Source: an uncultured Christensenellaceae bacterium (GTDB taxonomy: Bacteria; Bacillota_A; Clostridia; Christensenellales; UBA3700). From it: DNA of 8,964 nucleotides. Below, piece after piece: positions 1 to 5,646 of this stretch. How positions within the stretch are numbered: the stretch's first letter is position 1; each line of letters begins with the position of its first letter. Both the position numbers and the translations under genes were made by a program. The DNA is taken from NCBI GenBank assembly GCA_944381335.1, contig CALWKT010000015.1, positions 1-8,964 on the forward strand. The letters are read 5' to 3'. The notes beneath the pieces were generated by a model. The model made no database searches. It was not told where the DNA came from and was given only the letters and a program-made list of their open reading frames with translations.

Positions 1-102
1 TTGCAAAGCGATCAGATACGGAATGTCGAGAGTGTCTTTGATCGTAGCAAAGCTCAGTCTTTCGGTATTGCCGTACTTAACCTTGTGAATGTGTTGAGGC
101 AT
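1..102 (-). CDS. rpoB: RNA polymerase beta subunit, N-terminal fragment (runs off left edge)
   Basis: Only the first 34 codons lie in the window. The peptide carries the typical RpoB amino terminus: a basic 'KVKYGNTERLSFATIKDTL' stretch followed by 'DIPYLIALQ', matching the family pattern of R/E-R-x-S-F/Y...LDIPNLIEIQ. RpoB forms the catalytic core of RNA polymerase together with the beta-prime subunit. The ATG at 102 has a strong ribosome binding site, AAGGAGGG (109-116, minus strand), six bases away, which fixes the start. In most bacteria rplJ-rplL precede rpoB. Here the next upstream gene on the same strand is an unrelated membrane protein closed by a terminator, and rpoB has its own tandem promoters, so it looks like the head of its own transcription unit. 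Identification rests on the short amino terminus plus the promoter strength. Confidence 0.88.
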   Translation of the reverse strand, partial: MPQHIHKVKYGNTERLSFATIKDTLDIPYLIALQ

Positions 103-235
103 TATAAACCCTCCTTAAAATTTTTCCGACTGAAACGCGCGTATATAAAAACGCGAAAATTTCCCCTTACCCGACATCTCTTCTTTTCCGTCGGCGAGGA
201 TTAAATGCTATTTTCTCATTTTACATACTAACGCA
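103..235 (-). promoter_or_regulatory. 5' leader of rpoB
   Basis: About 130 nt separate the proximal rpoB promoter from the ATG, and about 215 nt the distal one. I see no gene here. Visible structure is a small hairpin CGCGT/ACGCG (138-142 with 151-155, loop of 8). A CCGAC (minus strand, 194-190) can pair with GTCGG at 175-171 or, alternatively, with a second GTCGG at 130-126 just ahead of the ribosome binding site. This is suggestive only; no known leader family was recognised. Confidence 0.4.
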
Positions 236-242
236 AATATAC

Positions 243-271
243 ATTATAAGGAAAACTTCCAACCGTGTCAA
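243..271 (-). promoter_or_regulatory. Proximal rpoB promoter, perfect consensus
   Basis: Reading the minus strand, TTGACA (266-271) is followed by a 17-nt spacer and TATAAT (243-248). Both hexamers and the spacer are ideal for the housekeeping sigma factor. The predicted transcription start is near 236. Confidence 0.9.
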
Positions 272-324
272 CGGTTTTTAAGAAAATTTATATAGAAATT
301 TTTTATAAGCGTTTCTACTGTTTT

Positions 325-353
325 ATTATATACTTCCCGTTTCTTCTTGTCAA
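325..353 (-). promoter_or_regulatory. Distal rpoB promoter, perfect consensus
   Basis: A second exact TTGACA (348-353), 17-nt spacer, TATAAT (325-330) sits 82 bp upstream of the proximal promoter on the same strand. The predicted start is near 318. Two consensus promoters in tandem fit a gene needing very high expression. Confidence 0.85.
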
Positions 354-355
354 TA

Positions 356-379
356 ACCGATTCAAAAACCGATTCAAAA
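356..379. repeat. Perfect 12-bp tandem duplication next to the distal rpoB promoter
   Basis: ACCGATTCAAAA occurs twice with no gap (356-367 and 368-379). The array ends two bases from the -35 box of the distal promoter, on its upstream side. It could be a replication slip or could contribute an upstream contact for polymerase or a regulator. Confidence 0.8.
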
Positions 380-404
380 CTAAGCCTCAGATAAAGTCCT
401 TTGC

Positions 405-439
405 AAAAAAATTGCGCCGCGCTTCTGTGCGCGGCACAA
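405..439 (-). terminator. Rho-independent terminator after the 471-1143 operon
   Basis: On the minus strand an 11-bp GC-rich stem (429-439 with 412-422, one G-U pair) has a six-base loop and is followed by seven T (405-411). It separates the small-membrane-protein operon from the rpoB promoters. Confidence 0.9.
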
Positions 440-470
440 TAAGGTTTTAATTTAAACGTATCCTCTCACG

Positions 471-1019
471 TCAGGCGCCGTATCTTTCTGCGTAATAAGA
501 AGCCAGAAGATCGTATATTACTGCGTCAACCTCCTTTTCGTCCACGGAATGAATCACCATAAACCTGTCGTGCGCCGTCCCGTCGCGGTCGGTCACGACA
601 GTCACGTCCCCGTAAACTTTCTCCGAATCCATATAGTTAAACACCTTACTGTCAGAGATTTCTTCAAACCTGCCGCCTTCTCCGCCGTCAAACCTGTTTG
701 TCCAGACCTCGTAGACCTCTATAAAAATCTGCTTTCCGTCCACGTCGGCATTGAAGGTCGCGACGTTTCCCACGTCTATAAGTCCGTAAAGAGCGCTGTA
801 ATATTTTTCGTTGCCGGGCAATCTTACCCACGAAGAAATATGACTGCTCTTATCGGGTCCGGTAGCTCCTACCTTGTACAAACTTGAGATGTCAGCCTTA
901 TTTTCGGGATTCTTCAACCAGTTATCCGCGACAAAATAATTTATCGCGAACACGTTGGCGACGACCATAACGACTACAAGAGCTATCAATAAAGTATAAA
1001 CCGTGATTTTCTTTTTCAT
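471..1019 (-). CDS. Membrane-anchored protein of unknown function
   Basis: 182 aa. After a KKK amino terminus, residues 5-29 form one hydrophobic helix, read as an uncleaved signal anchor (no lipobox cysteine). The remaining ~150 residues are hydrophilic and probably face outside the cell, with alternating strand-like segments (for example VNTAFN-like and QIFIEVYEVW around 85-105, DVTVVTDRDGTAHDRFMVIHS around 137-158) and a glycine/glutamate-rich turn near 111-118. I do not recognise the family. The ATG at 1019 follows a GAGAGGTGA ribosome binding site that overlaps the end of the preceding 36-aa gene, so the two are one operon. A strong terminator lies downstream. The real start could only shift by a few residues. 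Confidence 0.8.
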   Translation of the reverse strand: MKKKITVYTLLIALVVVMVVANVFAINYFVADNWLKNPENKADISSLYKVGATGPDKSSHISSWVRLPGNEKYYSALYGLIDVGNVATFNADVDGKQIFIEVYEVWTNRFDGGEGGRFEEISDSKVFNYMDSEKVYGDVTVVTDRDGTAHDRFMVIHSVDEKEVDAVIYDLLASYYAERYGA

Positions 1020-1032
1020 GATCCGTCACCTC

Positions 1033-1143
1033 TCACACCGTCAGTACTGACAGAAGGAATAATACGACCGCAGATACCAGAAGCACCGCACTCACTGTCA
1101 GACACGTTATCACAAACGTCTTGGAAATTTTTTCGTTTTTCAT
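1033..1143 (-). CDS. Small single-helix membrane protein, 36 aa
   Basis: The frame encodes a polar amino terminus (MKNEKISKTF) followed by an almost uninterrupted hydrophobic run from about residue 10 to 36, enough for one membrane helix with the amino end in the cytoplasm. The ATG at 1143 has an excellent ribosome binding site (AAGGAGGGG, seven bases upstream) and a promoter 60-90 bp further up. The stop lies 13 bp before the start of the 182-aa membrane protein, so they are probably co-transcribed. The good translation signals and operon position are the evidence that this short frame is real. I recognise no family. It may be a partner subunit of the larger anchored protein, but that is inference. 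Confidence 0.72.
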   Translation of the reverse strand: MKNEKISKTFVITCLTVSAVLLVSAVVLFLLSVLTV

Positions 1144-1206
1144 GTTTTTCCCCTCCTTAATGCAACAATCTTTTGGTTTTTATAAATAACACCCTTCTGC
1201 GACTGT

Positions 1207-1235
1207 ATATTATCATATGTTAAAACATTAGTCAA
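1207..1235 (-). promoter_or_regulatory. Promoter of the small membrane protein operon
   Basis: Minus strand: TTGACT (1230-1235), 17-nt spacer, TAATAT (1207-1212). Predicted start near 1200, giving a leader of about 57 nt with a strong ribosome binding site. Confidence 0.7.
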
Positions 1236-1268
1236 TACCCCTTTTTTACGCGCACTTAAGAAAGGGGA

Positions 1269-1297
1269 TTGCATATAAGAGGATAATTTGCTATAAT
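1269..1297 (+). promoter_or_regulatory. Extended -10 promoter giving a leaderless HAD mRNA
   Basis: TTGCAT (1269-1274), a 17-nt spacer and TATAAT (1292-1297), preceded by TG one base away (1289-1290), so the -10 is of the extended type and compensates for the weak -35. The ATG at 1306 begins nine bases after the -10 ends, so the predicted start point (about 1303-1305) almost coincides with the start codon. No Shine-Dalgarno sequence lies in range; AGAGGA at 1278-1283 is too far away and is inside the promoter. Confidence 0.75.
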
Positions 1298-1305
1298 GTG
1301 CGTAT

Positions 1306-2004
1306 ATGGGTACAATAAAAAACGTAATATTCGATTTTGATATGACGCTGGGATTCCGCACCACGATGTGGACGGATACCGTAAAAGAACTTTTGCTTGA
1401 AAACAACGTTTACGCGACCAGCGAGCAGATCCGCCCCGTAACGCACGGCGGCGTATATCCGTGGAGCGACACCACCATTCCCCACTCGGAATTTTTCAAA
1501 GGCAGAGACTGGTGGGAAACTGTCGCGGGAAACATTGCCGAAGGTCTTGCCGAAAACGGAGTCTGCACCCACCTCGAGGCAAAAAAGGCGATGGCAGGGC
1601 TCAGAGAAAGGTTTTGCGACAAGAGATACTGGAAGCTTTTCCCCGACACCGTAGACACGCTGGAAACGCTGACGAAAGAGGGCTACTCCCTCGCGCTTGT
1701 TTCCAACCATATCCCCGAAGCGCGCGATATCTTCAATTCGCTCGGACTGGGCGCATACTTTTCCCGCATGGTGATATCTTCTGAAGAAGAATACGAAAAG
1801 CCGCACCCGGAAATACTTGCAAAGGCGCTCGGCGATTTTTCAAAGGACAAGACGGTCCTTGTGGGAGACAATTACTTTGCCGACGTACTCGGCGCGATAC
1901 AGTTCGGCATGGGCGCGGTGCTTGTCAGAAAACCCAACGTGACCGGATACAATTATTACTGCAAGACGTTGAGAGAGCTTCCCGCTCTGCTTAAAAGGAT
2001 GTAA
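1306..2004 (+). CDS. HAD-superfamily hydrolase (phosphatase)
   Basis: 232 aa. All four HAD motifs are present: motif I DFDMTL with nucleophile D10 and D12, motif II S133 in LVSNH, motif III lysine K165 in EKPHPEI, and motif IV GDNYFAD with D188 and D193. The segment between motifs I and II (about 20-110) is a mostly helical cap, as in phosphoglycolate-phosphatase-like and beta-phosphoglucomutase-like members. The family hydrolyses phosphate esters of small metabolites in the cytoplasm; the substrate cannot be read from sequence. The start is certain because the first motif begins at residue 6. It is the first gene of a packed operon: one base separates its stop codon from the rqcP ATG. The mRNA is predicted to be leaderless. 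Confidence 0.9.
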   Translation: MGTIKNVIFDFDMTLGFRTTMWTDTVKELLLENNVYATSEQIRPVTHGGVYPWSDTTIPHSEFFKGRDWWETVAGNIAEGLAENGVCTHLEAKKAMAGLRERFCDKRYWKLFPDTVDTLETLTKEGYSLALVSNHIPEARDIFNSLGLGAYFSRMVISSEEEYEKPHPEILAKALGDFSKDKTVLVGDNYFADVLGAIQFGMGAVLVRKPNVTGYNYYCKTLRELPALLKRM

Positions 2005-2005
2005 C

Positions 2006-2257
2006 ATGAGACTGGACAAATTCCTCAAAGTATCTAGAATAATAAAGCGTCGCACCGTGGCAAACGAAGCCTGCGACGGCGGCAGAGTCGAGATAAACGG
2101 CAGACCCGCAAAGGCGGGCGCTCAGGTAAAAGTCGGCGACGTGGTGACTTTGCACTTCGGCGACCGCACTTTTAAATTCCGCATACTCATCGTCGAAGAG
2201 ACGGTGAGAAAACAGGATACGGCGGACATGTACGAGGTCTTAACCGATGAAATTTGA
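2006..2257 (+). CDS. rqcP: S4-domain ribosome quality control factor RqcP (YabO/Hsp15 family)
   Basis: 83 aa, nearly all S4 RNA-binding domain. The amino-terminal MRLDKFLKVSRIIKRRTVANEACDGG pattern and the following VEINGRPAKAGAQVKVGD match the YabO family closely. In Bacillus subtilis RqcP binds obstructed 50S subunits carrying peptidyl-tRNA and works with RqcH to add C-terminal alanine tails to stalled chains. The basic face (R2, K5, K8, R11, K14, R15, R16) is visible. An AAAGGA ribosome binding site lies at the end of the HAD gene. The stop overlaps the start of ispDF by 11 bases, suggesting translational coupling. Length is typical of the family. Confidence 0.92.
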   Translation: MRLDKFLKVSRIIKRRTVANEACDGGRVEINGRPAKAGAQVKVGDVVTLHFGDRTFKFRILIVEETVRKQDTADMYEVLTDEI

Positions 2258-3371
2258 CGTTATCCTTCCCTGCGGCGGAACCGGCTCGCGCACAGGGCTT
2301 TCTTACAACAAACTTTTCGCCGACATAGGCGGCGTTACGGTGATAGAAAAAACCGTCTCCGCGTTCTGCCGCGACGACGTGGCGAAAATAATAATCCCCT
2401 GCTCAGAAAACGACGAGACGCGGTTCAGAGAGATCGCGCGGAATTTCAATAAGGATATCGTAACCGTGCGCGGGGGCGCTACGCGCGGACAATCGGTTAA
2501 AAACGCGCTTGAATTCTGCGAAGCGGAGTTCGTCGCGATACACGACGGCGCGAGACCTTTCGTGAGTTCCTCAGTCATAGACCGCGCTTTCTCGACCGCG
2601 CTTGAAAAAGGCGCCGCAGTCGCATGCGTACCCGTCACGGACAGTCTGAGGATCAGGAAGGGCGACGGCTCCGAGGCGGTGAACAGAAGCGATTACTACT
2701 CAGTCCAGACTCCTCAGGTGTTTAAAACAGGCGAAATAAAGCGCGCGTACGCCTTGGCGGAAAAGCAAGGGTTTTCAGCGACCGACGACGCGGCGGTATA
2801 CGAAAAATACGTCGGGAGCGTCGCTCTCTCCGAGGGCGACCCGGAAAACAAAAAGATAACCACGGCAGACGATCTTTCCGGATTTGCGCCGCGCGGATTC
2901 CGCGTGGGCAGCGGCTGGGACACGCACGCGCTCGCCGAAGGCAGGCGACTCGTACTCGGCGGCGTGGAGATCCCACATCACAAAGGTCTTATCGGACATT
3001 CGGACGCCGACGTCCTCGTGCACGCGGTCATGGACGCCGTGCTCGGAGCGCTGGGACGGCGAGACATAGGCAAACTTTTCCCCGACACAGACCCTGCGTA
3101 TAAAGACGCCGACAGCATGAAACTGCTGGATCAGGTGATACGCCTTATGAAGGACGACGGATATTCCCTGAACAACCTTTCAGCCGTGATCATGGCTCAG
3201 AAGCCTAAACTTTCGCCTCACATCCCTGACATGGTCAAAAACCTTGCTCGGGCGTTCGGAGCGGACGAGTCCGCTATCAACGTGGCGGCGACAACGACTG
3301 AAAAACTCGGAATGACCGGACGGGAAGAAGGGATCAGTTCTTTCTGCTACTGCTCTCTCAGAAAAGTCTGA
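2247..3371 (+). CDS. ispDF: Bifunctional MEP-pathway enzyme IspD/IspF
   Basis: 374 aa with two enzymes of isoprenoid precursor synthesis fused. Residues 1 to about 215 form IspD (CDP-methylerythritol synthase): a P-loop-like GGTGSRTG with R15 and K22, HDGARPFV (99-106), R147 before TPQVF, and K203 in KKITT, which correspond to the substrate-binding residues of E. coli IspD. Residues 217-374 form IspF (MEcPP synthase): zinc ligands D225 and H227 in GSGWDTH and H259 in DVLVHA, the HSDAD motif (251-255), FPDTDP (278-283) and TTTEKLGMTGREEG (349-362). W224 replaces the usual F or Y in the GxDxH motif. The gene starts inside rqcP behind GAGGT. No clear terminator is visible in the 177 bases downstream, only weak hairpins without a T-tract. 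Confidence 0.95.
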   Translation: MKFDVILPCGGTGSRTGLSYNKLFADIGGVTVIEKTVSAFCRDDVAKIIIPCSENDETRFREIARNFNKDIVTVRGGATRGQSVKNALEFCEAEFVAIHDGARPFVSSSVIDRAFSTALEKGAAVACVPVTDSLRIRKGDGSEAVNRSDYYSVQTPQVFKTGEIKRAYALAEKQGFSATDDAAVYEKYVGSVALSEGDPENKKITTADDLSGFAPRGFRVGSGWDTHALAEGRRLVLGGVEIPHHKGLIGHSDADVLVHAVMDAVLGALGRRDIGKLFPDTDPAYKDADSMKLLDQVIRLMKDDGYSLNNLSAVIMAQKPKLSPHIPDMVKNLARAFGADESAINVAATTTEKLGMTGREEGISSFCYCSLRKV

Positions 3372-3513
3372 CCGATTTTTTGACCGTACTTTTTTTCGGC
3401 AAGAGTTTTTCTCTCCCGGAGAATCAGGCGCAAAGTCGTTTCAGCGCGAATAAACGCGAAAAAGAAAGGACATAATACAACGGGCAGAAAGCGAAAATAT
3501 TCGGCTATTTAGG

Positions 3514-3542
3514 TTGCTTTGCGTTTTCTTTCCTGTTACAAT
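3514..3542 (+). promoter_or_regulatory. Extended -10 promoter giving a leaderless mRNA
   Basis: TTGCTT (3514-3519), 17-nt spacer, TACAAT (3537-3542) preceded by TG one base away (3534-3535). The -10 ends only six bases before the ATG at 3549, so the predicted first transcribed base is the A of the ATG. There is no ribosome binding site. Confidence 0.72.
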
Positions 3543-3548
3543 AAAATT

Positions 3549-3866
3549 ATGAAAGAAGAAAAAAACACTCTCGGTTCGATCATAGCAAACGACATCTTCG
3601 TCAGCGTCGGCGTGATTCTGGCGGCGTTCGGTCTCATCTCGATTTTCGCGGTCGGCGCTTTCGGAGCGATATGCTCCCTGATCGGCATTTTCAGAAGCTT
3701 TACTTCAGAACACGTTGCGGTTTCCGTCGCGCTTTCGCTGTGCGGAGTCTGCACCGCCGTGCTGATGTTCTATCTGGGAGTGCTTGTCAGCCGCGTATTC
3801 CTGGACGGGCTTTCAGATTATATCGTTTCAAGAAGGAAAAAAATCGCCGAACTTAACAACAACTGA
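3549..3866 (+). CDS. Two-helix membrane protein of unknown function
   Basis: 105 aa. Residues about 16-48 form one long hydrophobic stretch (IFVSVGVILAAFGLISIF... to ...LIGIF) and 57-86 a second one, joined by a short polar loop (RSFTSEH). The carboxyl tail is basic (SRRKKIAEL), placing both ends in the cytoplasm by the positive-inside rule. I do not recognise the family. The ATG at 3549 is preferred over the in-frame TTG at 3519 because the promoter hexamers cover that TTG. It is a single-gene unit with its own promoter and a downstream hairpin terminator, between ispDF and the spo0A-like gene. Confidence 0.72.
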   Translation: MKEEKNTLGSIIANDIFVSVGVILAAFGLISIFAVGAFGAICSLIGIFRSFTSEHVAVSVALSLCGVCTAVLMFYLGVLVSRVFLDGLSDYIVSRRKKIAELNNN

Positions 3867-3889
3867 CAAGACGCTATCCCGCTACTTTC

Positions 3890-3919
3890 GCCGCGTGTAA
3901 ATGCGCGGCTTCTCTTTTA
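3890..3919 (+). terminator. Probable terminator after the 3549-3866 gene
   Basis: GCCGCG (3890-3895) pairs with CGCGGC (3904-3909) around an eight-base loop, followed by a T-rich but interrupted tail, TTCTCTTTTA. Located 24 bases after the stop codon. Confidence 0.6.
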
Positions 3920-3935
3920 TTCGAATTAACTCGAT

Positions 3936-3982
3936 AATTTTTTACAAAATTCGACAATATTTTCATAATTTTGTACAAAATT
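3936..3982. promoter_or_regulatory. Paired 16-bp palindromic operators flanking a Spo0A-box match
   Basis: AATTTTGTACAAAATT at 3967-3982 is a perfect 16-bp palindrome. A copy with one change (T for G in the seventh position) is at 3936-3951. The two are 31 bp apart, about three helical turns, so they would lie on the same DNA face. The proximal copy ends 13 bp before the -35 box of the spo0A-like gene; its centre is about 57 bp upstream of the predicted start of transcription. Between and partly overlapping the first copy, the minus strand reads TTGTCGAA (3950-3957), a full match to the Spo0A-box core TGTCGAA. Confidence 0.6.
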
Positions 3983-3995
3983 CCCTATAAAACGA

Positions 3996-4025
3996 TTGAC
4001 GGTTATCTCATGCCGATTGTATAAT
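3996..4025 (+). promoter_or_regulatory. Promoter of the spo0A-like gene
   Basis: TTGACG (3996-4001), 18-nt spacer, TATAAT (4020-4025). The predicted start is near 4032, giving a leader of about 30 nt that contains the AAAGGA ribosome binding site (4049-4054), eight bases before the ATG. Unlike the other plus-strand promoters here this one gives a normal leader. Confidence 0.8.
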
Positions 4026-4062
4026 CAAATCATTAAAATTCTTTTTTCAAAGGATAAAAACA

Positions 4063-4773
4063 ATGAATATACCCGAGCGTATTGCCGTTCTGGAGCCGGA
4101 CGATTCTCTCTGCGAGAGAATTTTCGGGCTTGTTTCAAAATATTCCCAGAACCGTATCTGTACACAGTTCAAAACGTACGAAGACCTTTCCCGCAACAGA
4201 GACTCTTTCGATTCTTTCGTATTCAACGATGAATCCTACATGCAATTGCTTCGGGACAAAGATTTCTCTTCTCTGTTCACCGATTCTGCCAGACGTTCCT
4301 ATGTGCTCACCGACGAACAGGGGAACAACCATGCGATCTTCGTGTTGCGACGTCACCGCCGCGTTTCGGACAGCGAACTCACGAGAAAGATCGAAGCGAT
4401 CGAGGACGGTTATCTGAGGGATCTTTTCGTAAAGCTTGGTTTCAGACACAATCTGACCGGTTGCAGATATCTGAAATCTGCGATCAAACTTGCAAGCCGC
4501 GATTCTTCATATCTCAACAAAGGGATAACCAAGCGACTCTACCCTAAACTTGCTGAGATGTACAACTCAAATCCCAGCAGTATAGAACGCGGCATAAGGC
4601 ACGCGCTGACCGTCTGCTTCGACAGCGGCAAATTCAAAACGCTGTCCTCGGTATTCGGAAATTGCTTTGACAGTTGCCATTGCCCGACCAACGGCGAATT
4701 TATAGCGCTTGTCGCGGACATGTTGTCGACGGAAGTGAAAAATTCTCTTTCCGGCATGAGCGATTTCGAGTGA
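4063..4773 (+). CDS. Spo0A-like transcription regulator with a degenerate receiver domain
   Basis: 236 aa (Bacillus Spo0A has 267). Residues about 118-227 are clearly a Spo0A-type DNA-binding domain: LGFRHNLTGCRYLKSAI, LNKGITKRLYPKLAEMY, the helix-turn-helix NSNPSSIERGIRHALTV (168-184), and PTNGEFIALVAD (208-219), all close to the Spo0A consensus. Residues 5 to about 110 resemble a receiver domain but lack its chemistry. Ungapped comparison puts P12 at the first acidic-pocket position and N55 at the phosphoacceptor aspartate, while T83 is kept and R96-R97 replace the Lys-Pro pair. D56 is adjacent to N55 and could take over only with a one-residue slip. The likely role is DNA binding at 0A-type boxes without phosphorelay control, as a paralogue of, or substitute for, Spo0A. 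The usual spo0A neighbour spoIVB is absent. Its upstream region carries a 0A-box match, so autoregulation is possible. Confidence 0.88.
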   Translation: MNIPERIAVLEPDDSLCERIFGLVSKYSQNRICTQFKTYEDLSRNRDSFDSFVFNDESYMQLLRDKDFSSLFTDSARRSYVLTDEQGNNHAIFVLRRHRRVSDSELTRKIEAIEDGYLRDLFVKLGFRHNLTGCRYLKSAIKLASRDSSYLNKGITKRLYPKLAEMYNSNPSSIERGIRHALTVCFDSGKFKTLSSVFGNCFDSCHCPTNGEFIALVADMLSTEVKNSLSGMSDFE

Positions 4774-5037
4774 AAGCGACCTTTCAGCCGCGTTCGCTTA
4801 TCTGAACGGTTGACTTTTCGCAATCGCCGTAATTCTTTTCACAAAACTTGTTTTTGCGGCGGTGTACCCGTCTCTGTCTCTGCCGTATTTTTTCAGAAGT
4901 TCAAGTTTGAGCGCCTCGTATTCCCTTGCGGTTTCGGGGTGCTCTTTCAGATAACGGCAGAAATAAATCTCGTCCGCGTCGCCTTTATTCCTGAGATGAA
5001 TGTGAAAAACTTCGTCGGCGTAACCGTCCGGCGTATA

Positions 5038-5058
5038 CCAGACCAGAAAAATACGAAC
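5038..5058 (+). repeat. Left terminal inverted repeat of the insertion
   Basis: Begins CCAGACCAGA and ends ATACGAAC. It differs from the reverse complement of the right end at one base (A instead of T in the eleventh or twelfth region of the A-run). Confidence 0.88.
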
Positions 5059-5304
5059 CAGCCCTGAGGCGCCCGCGTGGCGGGAGCATTTGTCGCTGTC
5101 GCGTATAGTACAATTCACAAAGCGAAGCCTTTTTGTTTTATGCCATAGTTTCAAAAAGACTCACTGAAAATCATCGCCTGAGGGTGCCATGCAGTTTCAA
5201 GCAGTCAAATTTTTGTTGATACAAGGCAAATGCCGCAGGTAATATTAAACATATTATCAAGGCATTTAACACAGTAGCTACGTAAATTTGCCGCTTTAAA
5301 CCTT

Positions 5305-5325
5305 GTTCGTATTATTCTGGTCTGG
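5305..5325 (-). repeat. Right terminal inverted repeat of the insertion
   Basis: On the minus strand it begins CCAGACCAGA and ends ATACGAAC, mirroring the left end; 20 of 21 positions agree. It also supplies the codons that end the first grpB fragment with a premature stop. Confidence 0.88.
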
Positions 5326-5646
5326 TATACCCCTTGTTCAGGGATATTCTGTCTCCGGCGCGGCTCATGACTATATAGCCGTTTTCTTCGAGAAGCGCGG
5401 CGCACCGTTCAAGCGCGCCGTCAGCAACTTCCGCAATTATGTCCACGATCGGCTTTGCCTTTATCGTTCCCACGGCGGTGCTTCCCACGTGACTCACTCT
5501 TTCGAGAAGCCCGTGGCAGATCGCCTTCAGGGTCTTTTCTTCTTTCAGATAGCTTCTTTTCCACTCTTCGGCGCGCGGATCGACGAGCGTGATCGGAAAA
5601 AGCTCCCACAATTCTTCAAGGGTCATACTTTTCAGATCTTTTCCGC

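Larger units (their letters stand above)
5038..5325. mobile_element. 288-bp MITE-like non-autonomous insertion in grpB
   Basis: The ends are inverted repeats of 21 bp matching at 20 positions. The element is flanked by TATA on both sides (5034-5037 and 5326-5329), read as the target duplication. Because the surrounding sequence is palindromic, GTATAC (6 bp, with the element two bases shorter) is equally possible, whereas a TA duplication would not restore the grpB frame. No transposase-like frame exists inside, so it would move only with an enzyme from elsewhere. The interior is AT-rich with a short CCCGC/GCGGG hairpin (5072-5084) near the left end. The interrupted gene is otherwise intact, which implies recent insertion. 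The IS family supplying the transposase cannot be named from this sequence. Confidence 0.88.

Noticed and set aside
3372..3513. Hairpins after ispDF (AGAG/CTCT, TTCTC/GAGAA, CGCG/CGCG) as a terminator
   Set aside because: Stems of four or five bp without a following T-tract; none is convincing.
3519..3866. TTG start at 3519 for the two-helix membrane protein
   Set aside because: The TTG lies within or next to the promoter -35 and spacer, upstream of the predicted transcription start.
4771..4786. TGAAAG/CTTTCA hairpin between the convergent spo0A-like and grpB-like genes as a terminator
   Set aside because: Only six bp, includes the stop codon, and no T-tract follows on either strand.
5034..5329. 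TA dinucleotide target duplication (IS630/mariner style) for the MITE
   Set aside because: Removing the element with a TA duplication leaves grpB out of frame; TATA or GTATAC restores it exactly.
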